Below are positions 7,729 through 16,820 of a DNA stretch of 35,437 bases, in pieces. The stretch lies in the NCBI GenBank assembly GCA_007126095.1, contig SLBZ01000089.1, forward strand, positions 1 to 35,437, read 5' to 3'. Every line of letters starts with the position of its first letter. Position 1 is the stretch's first letter. Source of the DNA: Aquisalimonas sp. GTDB lineage: Bacteria > Pseudomonadota > Gammaproteobacteria > Nitrococcales > Aquisalimonadaceae. A program made the position numbers and the translations under genes. The notes beneath the pieces are model-generated. The model saw only the letters and a list, made by a program, of their open reading frames with translations. It was not told the origin of the DNA and did not search any database.

Positions 7729-8721
7729 CTACACCTCGAACAGGTCCTGCAGCGCCGGGGCCATGCGGCGCACGGCGGCTTCGCCCTCGGCGATGGCCTC
7801 CGCGGCCCGGTCGAACTCCAGCAGACCGATGTGCGACAGCCGCGGCGAGATGAGCATATCCGGCGGATCCCCGGCCATGCGGCTGCGGGTAATGCGGTCC
7901 TGCATGATGTTGATGGAGTTCGCCGTCACCTGCAGCAGCCCCGGCGTCGGATCGCCGCCGCGCAGCTGCGGCATGGCAGGGACCTTCAGCCAGGGCGCGT
8001 GTTCGCGAATGCCGGCGGAGAGGCGGTCCATCCAGTTGGGATCCATGGCCTCTTCTTCAATCTCCGGCTTGCGGGGACGGCGGATGTGCCGCCCCACCAG
8101 GTCGCCGTTGAGGCTCACGGCAATCACCCGCTCCGCACCCATGGCCCGGCACAGGGAGACCGGCACCGGGTTGACCAGGCCGCCGTCCACCAGCCAGCGC
8201 CCGTCATGACTCACGGGGGTGAAGATCCCCGGCAGCGAGATGGAGGCACGCACGGCCTCCGGCAGCCCTCCTTCCCGCAACCAGACCTCGAGCCCCGTTT
8301 CCAGCTCCGTTGCCACCACGCCCAGGGGCAGGCGCAGATCCTCGAAACGCGCCTCGCCGAAATGCTCGCGGAAGGTGTTGACCAGCCGTTTACCCTCGAA
8401 GAAACCGCCGCTGGAGAACCCCAGATCCATGTAGCCGATGATGTCGCGACGACTGAGGCGCATCACCCAGTCTTCGAACGCCTCCAGGGCGTCCAGCCCG
8501 TAGATGGACCCGACAATGGCCCCGACGGATGTGCCGGCCACCAGGTCGGGCTCGATCTCCATCTCCGCAAGGGCTTTGATGACGCCGATATGCGACCAGC
8601 CGCGTGCGGAGCCGCCGCCGAGGGCGAGGCCGATGCGGGGTCGGGTCGAACGGGAACTGGGCACGAACGCGATTCCATGGCATTGCTGGTGGATGAGCAC
8701 GCCATGATACCGCCGCGACAC
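7729..8721 (-). CDS. Patatin-like phospholipase (RssA/NTE type)
   Basis: A 330-residue serine hydrolase. It has the oxyanion-hole loop GLALGGGSARGWSHIGV, the nucleophile Ser65 in GTSVG and the second catalytic residue Asp179 in LVDGGLVNPVPV, which together define the Ser-Asp dyad of patatins. No signal peptide or membrane segment is visible, so it is probably cytoplasmic or membrane-associated and acts on lipid esters. The start is uncertain: GTG 8721 gives an extra 19 residues without a clear ribosome-binding site, and GTG 8664 just before SSRSTRPRIGLALGGG is an alternative. It converges on the acyl-CoA operon across the REP cluster. Confidence 0.85.
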   Translation of the reverse strand: MSRRYHGVLIHQQCHGIAFVPSSRSTRPRIGLALGGGSARGWSHIGVIKALAEMEIEPDLVAGTSVGAIVGSIYGLDALEAFEDWVMRLSRRDIIGYMDLGFSSGGFFEGKRLVNTFREHFGEARFEDLRLPLGVVATELETGLEVWLREGGLPEAVRASISLPGIFTPVSHDGRWLVDGGLVNPVPVSLCRAMGAERVIAVSLNGDLVGRHIRRPRKPEIEEEAMDPNWMDRLSAGIREHAPWLKVPAMPQLRGGDPTPGLLQVTANSINIMQDRITRSRMAGDPPDMLISPRLSHIGLLEFDRAAEAIAEGEAAVRRMAPALQDLFEV

Positions 8722-9015
8722 CGGCAGCGGGAATGGATTCGGCGATTCAGCCGCTCACGACGCCTGCCCGCAGCAGCTGTCTCCGACGTCATGGGCTCGA
8801 TGATGAGGGTATCGGCCTCCTCGCGGATGCCACGCAGCTCGGCAAGGCACGCACGGACAGGCCGCAAGCACCGTTGCACCAACGGTGGCTGCGGCTGCGG
8901 CGGACTGCTGCAGACGGTGTTCGAACGTCGACATGAACGCAACCTCGATCTGGAAGCAGCGACAACATCCTTGTTCGTGGCCACAGTGCACCGGGCGGGG
9001 CCGGGCGTGCGCCCG
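8722..9015. other. Intergenic region with no convincing gene
   Basis: 294 bases between two minus-strand genes. Minus-strand frames are open here: one begins ATG at 8934 after GAGG, and another carries a protein-like stretch around 8735-8850. They do not join without a frameshift, and the second has no stop before running through the patatin gene. I call no gene. The promoter of the patatin gene presumably lies here, but I see no clear boxes. Confidence 0.4.
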
Positions 9016-9465
9016 TCACCCGCGCGCGGCGGTCCAGCGGGCGAAGGCAATACCGCCCACGGCGCCGCCCAGCGCCATGAGCCCCATGCCGAACGGGCTG
9101 CGCGCGGCGGCCACCGGCGTCACCGGCAACACGGCGGCCATGATCACCAGTGCACACATCACCCCCACCCCACCGGCGAGAAAATAGACGGCCGTGCGCG
9201 CATCCGGCGCCTTGCTTGCCAGCAGCCCGGCTACGGGAAAGGCCAGCAGCAGTGCCGCCGCCACCACCAGCGCCCAGACCGGCGCGAAGCCGAACAGGTC
9301 GCGCACGGTCACGCCCAGCCACTGGGCGGGCGTCACCTCGACCCCGAGGGCGACGATCCACGCCATGCTGAACTGGCTCTGGACGATGGAGCCGAGCACC
9401 GCGGCCACAACCACCGCGCCGACCCACGCCACCCCGTATCGCACTGCTGATCTCATTCCAGTCAT
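9016..9465 (-). CDS. Small integral membrane protein of unknown function
   Basis: 149 residues with four predicted membrane segments, at about 10-30, 60-82, 90-112 and 120-142, rich in Ala, Val and Gly, and a short polar end. The N-terminus MTGMRSAVRYGV carries positive charge before the first segment, consistent with a cytoplasmic N-terminus. No catalytic motif is visible, and I do not recognise the family. The gene is divergent from the sugar dehydrogenase, with about 65 bases between the two preferred starts. Methionine 4 (9456) is an alternative start. Codon use and membrane pattern make it a credible gene rather than a shadow. Confidence 0.6.
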   Translation of the reverse strand: MTGMRSAVRYGVAWVGAVVVAAVLGSIVQSQFSMAWIVALGVEVTPAQWLGVTVRDLFGFAPVWALVVAAALLLAFPVAGLLASKAPDARTAVYFLAGGVGVMCALVIMAAVLPVTPVAAARSPFGMGLMALGGAVGGIAFARWTAARG

Positions 9466-9530
9466 CGTGTAAACAGAGTCGTCAGTATGCTGCTATGGTG
9501 TCAATTCCCGATTACTACAGAGTCGCACGA

Positions 9531-10652
9531 ATGGGCGTGAAGAATGTACTCGTGGCCGTGTTTTCAACCGCATTGGGAATCGCTGCCCTGCCGGCGGTCG
9601 CGGCGGCACCCGAGCACCAGCGCGAGACCATCGCCGACGATCTCCGCCACCCCTGGTCACTGGCCTTTCTCCCGGACGGCCGCATGCTGGTCACCGAGCG
9701 TGAAGGGATCCTGCGCGTCATCGATGACGGCACCCTGCATGACGACCCCGTGGCCGGGCTGCCGGAAGTCTACGTGCGCAACCAGGCGGGCCTCTTTGAC
9801 GTGCAGCCCCATCCCGACTGGGACGATAACGGCTGGATCTACCTGAGCTTCGCCCACGGCAGCGACCGCGCCAACAGCCTGCGTGTCATCCGCGGACGTC
9901 TGGACGATCACCGGCTCACGGATATCGAGACCATCTTTACCGCCGAGCCAACCCGCGACACGCCGGTCCACCTGGGCGGCCGTCTGCTGTTCCTGGGCGA
10001 TGGCACCCTGCTGGTCACCTACGGTGACGGCTTCGACTACCGCGAGGACGCGCAGCGGCTGGACAACCACACCGGCACCATCCTGCGCCTCACCGACGAT
10101 GGCGACGTGCCGGCGGACAATCCCTTCGTGGATGCCCCCGACGCGCGCCCGGAAATCTTCAGCTACGGCCACCGCAACGTCCAGGGCGTGATCCGCGATG
10201 CCGACAATAGCCGACTCTGGGCCCATGAACACGGCCCCCGCGGCGGTGACGAGCTGAACATACTCACCCCCGGCGGCAACTACGGCTGGCCCGTAGCCAC
10301 CCACGGCGTGGACTACTCCGGTGCGCGCATCACGCCGCACACGTCGCTCCCGGACATGGAAGACCCGGTGCACGTCTGGACCCCGGCCATCGCACCCGCC
10401 GGCATGGCCCAGTACCGGGGCGACGCGTTCCCGGAGCTGGACGGCGATCTGCTGATCGCCGGACTGGTGGCGCGCAGCATTGTCCGGGTCCAGCTCGACG
10501 ACACGACGGTCACCGACACCAGCCGGCTGTTCGAGGACCTGGACCGGCGCATGCGCGATGTCCGGGTCGGCCCAGATGGCGCCATCTATCTGCTGACGGA
10601 CCACTCCGACGGCGAACTCATCCGCATCACACCAGAAAACGGAGACCAGTGA
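9531..10652 (+). CDS. PQQ-dependent aldose sugar dehydrogenase (YliI/Asd type)
   Basis: A six-bladed beta-propeller of the soluble glucose/sorbosone dehydrogenase family, 373 residues from this start. Signature stretches are HPWSLAFLPDGRMLVTEREG, the VHLGGRLLF region, FSYGHRNVQGV and WAHEHGPRGGDELNIL...GGNYGWP, which supply PQQ and calcium contacts. It oxidises aldoses in the periplasm using PQQ. A signal peptide is clear: MGVKNVLVAVFSTALGIAALPAVAA. The ATG at 9531 puts Lys directly before the hydrophobic core; the upstream ATG at 9495 adds twelve residues and is possible. The stop codon overlaps the region where the next gene starts, so the transporter is probably co-transcribed. No PQQ biosynthesis genes are in view. 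Confidence 0.88.
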   Translation: MGVKNVLVAVFSTALGIAALPAVAAAPEHQRETIADDLRHPWSLAFLPDGRMLVTEREGILRVIDDGTLHDDPVAGLPEVYVRNQAGLFDVQPHPDWDDNGWIYLSFAHGSDRANSLRVIRGRLDDHRLTDIETIFTAEPTRDTPVHLGGRLLFLGDGTLLVTYGDGFDYREDAQRLDNHTGTILRLTDDGDVPADNPFVDAPDARPEIFSYGHRNVQGVIRDADNSRLWAHEHGPRGGDELNILTPGGNYGWPVATHGVDYSGARITPHTSLPDMEDPVHVWTPAIAPAGMAQYRGDAFPELDGDLLIAGLVARSIVRVQLDDTTVTDTSRLFEDLDRRMRDVRVGPDGAIYLLTDHSDGELIRITPENGDQ

Positions 10653-10653
10653 A

Positions 10654-11856
10654 CTGACTACGGCAGCGCCGGCGGGCGAGAAACGCAACGTCGCCATTCT
10701 CGCCATCAATCAGGCGCTGTTCCTGATCACGGCGATCACGGTCATGACCCTGGGCGGGCTGGTAGGCCAGCAACTTGCGGCAACGCCGGCGCTCGCCACC
10801 CTGCCGGTGGCAGCCATGATGGTGGGCACGGTGACCTTCACCCTGCCCGCTTCGCTGTTCATGAAACGCTACGGCCGCCGGCCGGGCTTTCTCATCGGCA
10901 CCATCTGCGGCGGTGGCCTGGGCGGCGCGACCGCCGTGGCCGGCATTGTCTTCTCCAGCTTCTGGCTGTTCTGTCTCGGCAACCTGCTGCTCGGGCTCTA
11001 CCAGGGCTTCGCCATGTACTACCGGTTCGCCGCCGCGGACGTCGCCTCGGACGCCTTCCGCAGCCGCGCCATATCGCTGGTCATGGCCGGGGGCGTGATC
11101 GCCGCCTTTCTCGGCCCCTGGAATGCCAGCCAGGCAACGACCCTGTTCGCCGCCGCGCCCAATGCCGGCCCCTACGCCATGGTGATCGCCCTGGCACTGG
11201 CCGGCTCCGGTCTGCTCGCCTTCCTGCGCGTGCCGGCGGCCAGCGAACCGGCCCCGGATGCGGTGGCGCGACCATTTGCCACCATCGCGGGGCAGCCGGC
11301 ATTCCGGGTGGCCCTGATGGCCGCCGCCGTGGGCTACGCCATCATGATCCTGGTGATGACCGCCACACCCCTGGCCATGCAGGCAGAAGGCTTCGGCATG
11401 CGCGAGGCCGCCACGGTCATGCAGTGGCACGTGCTGGGCATGTTCGCCCCCTCCTTCATCACCGGCCACCTGATCGCGCGCTTCGGCTTGGGGAACATGT
11501 TGCTCACCGGCTGCGCGGTACTGGTGGCGTCGGTATTCGTCGCCGTCAGCGGCGGCAGCTTCACGCACTTCCTCGCGGCGCTGATCCTGCTCGGCATCGG
11601 CTGGAATTTCCTGTTCGTCGGCGGCAGCACGCTGCTGACCCAGACTCATACGCCGGCGGAACGGGGCAAGACCCAGGGCGCCAACGACCTGGTGGTCTTC
11701 TCCCTGGTGGCCGTAGGGTCGCTGCTCTCCGGACTGCTGCTCTACAGCGTCGGCTGGACGTGGCTGAACCTGCTGATGCTGCCGGCGGTGCTGGTGACCG
11801 CCGTCGGGGTCTGGCGGCTGCAGCACACACAGGAGGTGAGCGCGCCCGCGGGGTAG
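10654..11856 (+). CDS. MFS transporter, probable CTG start
   Basis: A major facilitator with about twelve membrane segments. The loop FMKRYGRRPGFLIGT after segment 2 is the MFS motif A (G-x-x-x-D-R-x-G-R-R type, shortened). The first ATG in frame is 10744, but that would remove most of segment 1: the codons before it read NVAILAINQALFLITAITV. No ATG, GTG or TTG exists in frame upstream of this. CTG at 10654 lies nine bases after GGAG, immediately after the sugar dehydrogenase stop, and gives 400 residues and a normal N-terminus (TTAAPAGEKRN). CTG initiation is therefore the best reading. Substrate unknown; coupling to a sugar oxidase is only suggestive. Confidence 0.75.
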   Translation: MTTAAPAGEKRNVAILAINQALFLITAITVMTLGGLVGQQLAATPALATLPVAAMMVGTVTFTLPASLFMKRYGRRPGFLIGTICGGGLGGATAVAGIVFSSFWLFCLGNLLLGLYQGFAMYYRFAAADVASDAFRSRAISLVMAGGVIAAFLGPWNASQATTLFAAAPNAGPYAMVIALALAGSGLLAFLRVPAASEPAPDAVARPFATIAGQPAFRVALMAAAVGYAIMILVMTATPLAMQAEGFGMREAATVMQWHVLGMFAPSFITGHLIARFGLGNMLLTGCAVLVASVFVAVSGGSFTHFLAALILLGIGWNFLFVGGSTLLTQTHTPAERGKTQGANDLVVFSLVAVGSLLSGLLLYSVGWTWLNLLMLPAVLVTAVGVWRLQHTQEVSAPAG

Positions 11857-11861
11857 TGGGA

Positions 11862-11888
11862 TCAAGTTTTCCGCACGCGGGCCGACAC
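11862..11888 (+). promoter_or_regulatory. Sigma-28 (FliA) promoter of the chemoreceptor gene
   Basis: TCAAGTTT, an 11-base spacer, then GCCGACAC. The enterobacterial sigma-28 consensus is TAAAGTTT-N11-GCCGATAA, so the match is 7/8 and 6/8 with exact spacing. It lies 58 bases before the ATG of a methyl-accepting chemotaxis protein, the class of gene this sigma factor transcribes. Confidence 0.75.
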
Positions 11889-11946
11889 TCCGGACATACG
11901 CGCAGACCTCCCCGCCGGAGCGCGCTGCGATGCCCGACCGCATGCA

Positions 11947-13656
11947 ATGAGGACCGATACCGTGCACGGCCCATTCAGCGCACGCCTGATCACCCTTGCA
12001 GCCGTACTGCTGGCGCTGCACGCCCTGGCACTGGCGGCCGTGGCCACGGAGCTGCTGCCGACCACTGCAGTCGCCCTTCTATCCCTCGGCGCCAGCCTGG
12101 GGTGCGCGGCCGCCGCCGTCTACCAATGGGGCACCCGCGCCGATCGCGCCGTACGCGATCTGCGGGACGGGCTGGACCGCATCCACGGAAGCGGCGGCGA
12201 CCTCAGCGGCGACCTGTCCCAGGACAGCGCCGCTCTCGCCGGCGTGGACTCCGCCAGTGAACAGGTGGTGGCCCAGCTCCGGGAGACCCTGGGCGATCTG
12301 CGCTACCGCGCCCTGGATATCGCCGTGGAAGCGGCCCGCCTGCGCAAGACCACCGGCAGCGCCGAGCAGCGGGCCGAGGATCAGGAGTCGTACTCCCAGC
12401 TCATCTTCCAGTCTAGCGAGGAGACCACCCGGGCGCTGGAGGACATCTCCGGGCGCAGCAACGCCATGTCGGCCAACAACGCCGAGAACCTGGAGCACGT
12501 GCGCAGCTCCCGGGATGAACTTGGCCGCGCCTCCGACCGCATCACCGAGATGAGCCAGCGCTTCGAGCAGTTCGCGGAGACCGTTGGCCGGCTCACGGAC
12601 AGCGCCGGGCAGATCCGCTCGATCATGAGCCTGGTCCAGGGCTTTTCCAACCAGACCAATCTGCTTGCGCTGAACGCGGCCATCGAGGCGTCACGCGCTG
12701 GAGACGCCGGTCGCGGTTTCGCCGTGGTCGCCGAGGAAGTCCGCGATCTCGCCAGCAAGGTGCGCGAGGCCACCAGCCAGATCGACGGCATTGTCGCGGA
12801 GATGGATACCCAGGTGCAGGAGACCGTGGCCGGCAGCGAGCAGATGCGCCAGTACGCCGAGGAGACCCGTGTCGCCGTGGGCGGCGCCACGGATACCTTT
12901 GCCGGCATGGTGGACGCGCTGGAGAACGCCCACGGCGAGCTGATCGCCATTGGTACATCCATCGAGGAGCTGACGGTCACCAACCAGGACATCCACGCCC
13001 GCAGTACGGAGATCCGCGACCTGGGCCAGCAGGTCCACGAATCCATGCGCGAGTCCGCCGCCTTCTCCGCCACGCTGCGCGAGGCCTCCGAGCAGAGCAT
13101 GGCGCTGCTTGCGCGCTACCGTCTGGGCGAGGGCACGCTGGAGAGCATTCTGGACACGGCGACGACCTACCGCGACCAGGTCCAGCATACGCTGGAGGCG
13201 ATGCTGACTGAGGGACTCAACCTGTTCGATCAGGACTACCAGTGCGTGTTCGACGGCGACCCCAAGAAGTACACCACCGCCTACACCGAGGCATTCGCCC
13301 GTCGTTTCCAGGACACGGTCGACGCTGGCCGGGACGAAATCCCGGGGTGCGCCTACATGCTGATCATTGACCGCGCCGGTTACGCGGCGATCCACCACTC
13401 GAACGTCTCGGAACCGCCGACCGGCGACCCGGAGCAGGATGTGCCGCGCAGCCGCCACCAGCGCATCTTCGCTGCCAACGACACGGAAATCCGCCGGGCG
13501 CGCAATACCGATCCACTGCTGCTGCAGACCTACCTGCGTGACACGGGCGAGGTCTTGAACGATCTCTCGTTGCCCATCATGCTGCGGGACCGGCACTGGG
13601 GGGCGCTGATCTGCGGATTCCGCCCTGACGTGGTCATGCGCCAGCACCAGGAGTAA
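11947..13656 (+). CDS. Methyl-accepting chemotaxis protein with C-terminal sensor domain
   Basis: 569 residues. Two membrane segments (about 13-34 and 38-58) are joined by only a few residues, so there is no periplasmic ligand domain. The cytoplasmic signalling hairpin is complete, with the conserved tip [35 protein letters not shown] at about 235-270. After residue 400 follows a globular domain containing [26 protein letters not shown] and [21 protein letters not shown], the cytoplasmic C-terminal module seen in a known chemoreceptor class. It should sense an intracellular cue or redox state and signal through CheW/CheA. No CheR-binding pentapeptide is present. GTG 11962, with GAGG eight bases before it, is an alternative start. 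A sigma-28 promoter precedes it. Confidence 0.88.
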   Translation: MRTDTVHGPFSARLITLAAVLLALHALALAAVATELLPTTAVALLSLGASLGCAAAAVYQWGTRADRAVRDLRDGLDRIHGSGGDLSGDLSQDSAALAGVDSASEQVVAQLRETLGDLRYRALDIAVEAARLRKTTGSAEQRAEDQESYSQLIFQSSEETTRALEDISGRSNAMSANNAENLEHVRSSRDELGRASDRITEMSQRFEQFAETVGRLTDSAGQIRSIMSLVQGFSNQTNLLALNAAIEASRAGDAGRGFAVVAEEVRDLASKVREATSQIDGIVAEMDTQVQETVAGSEQMRQYAEETRVAVGGATDTFAGMVDALENAHGELIAIGTSIEELTVTNQDIHARSTEIRDLGQQVHESMRESAAFSATLREASEQSMALLARYRLGEGTLESILDTATTYRDQVQHTLEAMLTEGLNLFDQDYQCVFDGDPKKYTTAYTEAFARRFQDTVDAGRDEIPGCAYMLIIDRAGYAAIHHSNVSEPPTGDPEQDVPRSRHQRIFAANDTEIRRARNTDPLLLQTYLRDTGEVLNDLSLPIMLRDRHWGALICGFRPDVVMRQHQE

Positions 13657-13691
13657 TGCCGCTCTGCGGGCGGCGCCAACGCGGATCGCCC

Positions 13692-14861
13692 ATGGATACG
13701 ACACCACCCCGGTGGCTGCTGCCCGCCATCGTCATTGCCCAGCTGCTCGCCACCAGCCTGTGGTTTGCGCCGAATGCCGTCATCGGCGACCTGCAGGACG
13801 CCTGGGGCACGGACGGGGGCGAAGGCATCGTCACCACGGCGGTCCAGCTCGGATTCATCGCCGGCACCCTGTGCTTCGCCCTCCTCGCCATCGCCGACCG
13901 CTTCCACCCGGGGAACGTCTTTCTGCTCTCGGCGCTCACCGGCGCTGCGGCCAATGCCAGTGTGCTGCTGTATCCGGAACAGTTCGGCGCGGTACTCGCG
14001 GCGCGCTTCATCGTCGGTTTCTCTCTGGCCGGGGTCTATCCGGTGGGCATGAAGATGGCGGCCGGGTGGTACGGCGGCGGGCTGGGTCGGGCGCTGGGTT
14101 TTCTGGTCGGTGCGCTGGTGCTGGGTACCGCCTCGGCGCACCTGATCAGCGCGGTGGGCGTCACCTGGAACTGGCAGGCGGTCATCCTCGGCACTTCGGT
14201 GCTGGCGGTGGTCGCCGGACTGCTGGCGTGGAGCGTACCGGAGGGCCCGAACCTCAAGCGCAGCGGCGCCGTCCGCTTTGCCGGGGTATTCCGCGCCTTC
14301 CGCGTGCCGCGCTTTCGCGCCACCGTCATGGGCTATTTCGGCCACATGTGGGAGCTGTATGCGCTGTGGGCGTTCATTCCCGTGTGGTTCGTGGCCTACG
14401 GGCTGGAGCGTCAGGCCCTGTCGATGGCGGCCTTTGCCTTCATCGGTGTCGGCGCCCTGGGCTGCGCCGCCGGCGGCCTGCTGGTGGAACGCTTCGGCGG
14501 CGGCCGGGTGGCCATCACGCAGCTCGGCACCTCGGCCCTGTGTTGCCTGCTCTCGCCCCTGATGCTCGCGGCGCCGCCGTGGCTGTTTGCCGTATTCGTG
14601 CTGGTCTGGGGCGTCACCGCCGCCGGGGACTCACCCCAGTTCTCGGCACTGAACGCCCGTCACGCGCCGGCGGACATCGTCGGCTCGGCGTTGACCCTGA
14701 CCAACTGCATCGGCTTCTCCATCAGCATCGGCAGTCTCATGCTGCTGGAGTGGCTGCAATTCCGCGTGGAGCCCGCCTATCTGCTGATCGCGCTGCTGCC
14801 GGGGCCGCTGCTCGGGCTGCTGGCCGCACGCCCGCTGTGGACGCGCCAGGACGGGGACTAG
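13692..14861 (+). CDS. MFS transporter
   Basis: 389 residues with roughly twelve membrane segments; the N-terminus PPRWLLPAIVIAQLLATSLWFAPNAVIGDLQ is typical of the CynX/NimT-like or nitrate-type MFS branch. Repeated GxxxG-like packing (AARFIVGFSLAGVYPVGMKMAAGWY) marks segments 4-5, and LVERFGGGRVAI is the second-half motif A. The start ATG 13692 is preferred to 13656 because the latter overlaps the chemoreceptor stop and adds arginine-rich, non-membrane residues. It lies 35 bases after the chemoreceptor and overlaps the last four bases of the convergent histidine kinase. Substrate not predictable. Confidence 0.85.
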   Translation: MDTTPPRWLLPAIVIAQLLATSLWFAPNAVIGDLQDAWGTDGGEGIVTTAVQLGFIAGTLCFALLAIADRFHPGNVFLLSALTGAAANASVLLYPEQFGAVLAARFIVGFSLAGVYPVGMKMAAGWYGGGLGRALGFLVGALVLGTASAHLISAVGVTWNWQAVILGTSVLAVVAGLLAWSVPEGPNLKRSGAVRFAGVFRAFRVPRFRATVMGYFGHMWELYALWAFIPVWFVAYGLERQALSMAAFAFIGVGALGCAAGGLLVERFGGGRVAITQLGTSALCCLLSPLMLAAPPWLFAVFVLVWGVTAAGDSPQFSALNARHAPADIVGSALTLTNCIGFSISIGSLMLLEWLQFRVEPAYLLIALLPGPLLGLLAARPLWTRQDGD

Positions 14862-15934
14862 TCCGGCGCCAGCGGTAGGCTGAGGGTGAACGTGGCCCCC
14901 TCGCCCTCCTCGCTGACGACGGTGAGATCGCCTTCCATGGCCTGGGCCAGTTCACGGCTGATGGCCAGACCCAGCCCCACCCCGCGGCGTCGCGCGGCGT
15001 TATCGTCGCGATTGAGCTGCGTGAAGGGCTGGAAGATCCGGTTACGGTCGGCCGCCGGGATGCCCGGCCCGTTGTCGGCCACGTGAATCAGCACCTGGCG
15101 GCCCTGCACGGCCCAGCGCACGGTCACCGCACCACCGGGCGGCGTGAACTTGGCGGCGTTGCCGAGCAGGTTGACCAGGATCTGCTGCATGCGGTCCGGG
15201 TCCGCGGTCACGCATGCGTCCGCATCACTTTCCTCACGCCGATAGTCCACACCGCAGCGGGTGAATTCCTGACCGACCAGCGCTTCCACGCGCGCCAGGA
15301 TGGTGGCCACGGGCAAACGCACGAGATTGATCGCCAGATCGGTCGTGCCCATGCGCGTGTAACCCAGAATGTCGTTCACCAGGGTATTCAGGTAACGACC
15401 CGCCTCGTGGATGTACCCGAGCTGCGCCTTCTGTTCCGTATTGACCTCCCCGGCATGGCCGGCACCCAGCAGGTCCGAGAAGCCGATGATGGCGTTCAGC
15501 GGCGTACGGAACTCGTGCGACATGGTGGAGAGAAAGCGTTCCTTGGCACGGGAGGCCTCTTCGGCGTCGCGCCGCGCCTGGAGCAGCTCGTTTTCGTAGT
15601 CGCTGCGCAGCGGCGCCGCGAGAATGGCGTAGTCCACCACGTCGCCGGCGCCGCGGCGCGCATTGACGATGACCGGCACCGGTTCGCCGGTCGCGCTCAG
15701 CAGGCGCAGATAGACCTCATTGACGGCGCCCTGAAGCCTGAGCAGCGGCCGCGTGTGCGTCTGGTGAAAGACGCGGCTGGCGGGATCCATGAACGCCGTG
15801 AGCGGCTGCCCGATCAGCGCATCCGTGCTGCCGTGCCCCAGCATCTCCGCCAGGGTGGTGTTGGCCACCACGACCACGTCACTGGCATCCAGGCGTGCGA
15901 TCCCGCAGGGGACGTTGTCCAGTAGTCCGTCCAT
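14858..15934 (-). CDS. PAS-domain sensor histidine kinase
   Basis: 358 residues with no membrane segment. A PAS domain (about 1-110; LLDNVPCGIARLDASDVVVVAN and the FHQTHTRPLLRLQG stretch) is joined by a short coiled coil to a HisKA domain with His140 in STMSHEFRTPLNAI. The ATPase domain shows N box NLLGNAAKF, G1 DNGPGIP and G2 GVGLGLAIS. The PAS domain is of the type that partners RsbQ hydrolases, and the rsbQ-like gene lies immediately upstream. No receiver domain or response-regulator gene is nearby, so it looks like an orphan kinase. ATG 15934 follows GGAG; GTG 15988 would overlap the hydrolase. Confidence 0.88.
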   Translation of the reverse strand: MDGLLDNVPCGIARLDASDVVVVANTTLAEMLGHGSTDALIGQPLTAFMDPASRVFHQTHTRPLLRLQGAVNEVYLRLLSATGEPVPVIVNARRGAGDVVDYAILAAPLRSDYENELLQARRDAEEASRAKERFLSTMSHEFRTPLNAIIGFSDLLGAGHAGEVNTEQKAQLGYIHEAGRYLNTLVNDILGYTRMGTTDLAINLVRLPVATILARVEALVGQEFTRCGVDYRREESDADACVTADPDRMQQILVNLLGNAAKFTPPGGAVTVRWAVQGRQVLIHVADNGPGIPAADRNRIFQPFTQLNRDDNAARRRGVGLGLAISRELAQAMEGDLTVVSEEGEGATFTLSLPLAPD

Positions 15935-15977
15935 CTCCGCTCCACCGGCCTCGTGCCTGACTCCGGCAGGCCGCGGG

Positions 15978-16805
15978 TCAGTGCCCACAGCGGGACGCCT
16001 GCGCGTCCAGGTAATCCCGCAGGATCGACGCGGTTTCCGCGGGGGCGCTCACGTGCGGAAAATGCCCGCTGGCGTCGACCATGCGCAGGGTGCTGTCCGG
16101 CATACGGCGGTGCAGATACTCCCCCACTTCCGGACGCGCCAGGGCATCGTCGGTGCAGTGGATGATCAGTGACGGCACCGGCGCCAGTGGGAGCAGATCG
16201 CGATTGTCGGAGAGAAAGGCGACCTCGGCGAACTCCCGCGCCACCCCGGGCGTGTTCGCGGCCAGTGAACACGCCAGCTCGTCAGTCAGTTCCGGCTGCT
16301 CGGGGTTCTGCATGACCGCGGGCGCCAGCATGCGGGCCCAGCTCGCGAAGTTGTGCTCCATCATGTCCAGCAGATTGAGGATGTCCTCGCGGTCGAACCC
16401 GCCGGTGAACCCCGGCGGGTCGTTGGCGTAGCGCGGCGAGGCGCCGATCATCACCAGGCCGGAGAAGTACTCCGGGGCGCGGATGGCTGCCCGCAGGCCG
16501 ATCATGGCGCTGATGGAATGGCCCACCAGCAAGGTATCCCGCAGGTCCAGCGCCCGGCAGATGTCCACCACGTCCTGGGCGTAGCCATCGATGCGGCTGT
16601 AGCGCCGCGCATCGTAGGCGCTGGCGTCGGAGCGGCCGGAGCCTACGTAGTCGAACAGCACGATGCGGTGATCCGCCTCGAACCAGGGCACAAGGCGGCT
16701 CCAGATGGTCTGGTCGCAACCGAATCCGTGGGCAAGCATCAACGTGCGTTCGCCCTGACCGACAATGCGCACGTTGTTGCGCGCAATCACATCATTGGTA
16801 TCCAC
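15978..16805 (-). CDS. rsbQ: RsbQ-like alpha/beta hydrolase
   Basis: 275 residues, strikingly like Bacillus RsbQ along its length: LAHGFGCDQTIW, VLFDYVGSGRSD, YAQDVVDICRALDL, FDREDILNLLDMMEHNFASWA. The triad is Ser97 in GHSIS, Asp219 or Asp220 in HCTDDA and His248 in SGHFPH. RsbQ belongs to the KAI2/D14 group and is thought to make or modify a small hydrophobic signal read by a PAS domain. GTG 16805 has GGAG seven bases upstream. It begins 15 bases after the selO stop and is followed by the PAS kinase, giving the described hydrolase-PAS sensing pair, here with histidine-kinase output instead of the RsbP phosphatase. Confidence 0.9.
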   Translation of the reverse strand: MDTNDVIARNNVRIVGQGERTLMLAHGFGCDQTIWSRLVPWFEADHRIVLFDYVGSGRSDASAYDARRYSRIDGYAQDVVDICRALDLRDTLLVGHSISAMIGLRAAIRAPEYFSGLVMIGASPRYANDPPGFTGGFDREDILNLLDMMEHNFASWARMLAPAVMQNPEQPELTDELACSLAANTPGVAREFAEVAFLSDNRDLLPLAPVPSLIIHCTDDALARPEVGEYLHRRMPDSTLRMVDASGHFPHVSAPAETASILRDYLDAQASRCGH

Positions 16806-16820
16806 AAGTACTCCGTCGTG

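Noticed and set aside
8755..8934. Minus-strand ORF starting ATG at 8934 after GAGG, plus a protein-like stretch in another frame (about 8735-8850)
   Set aside because: The C-terminal part of the first frame is not protein-like, and the second frame has no stop before running through the patatin gene. A frameshifted small gene is possible but not supported.
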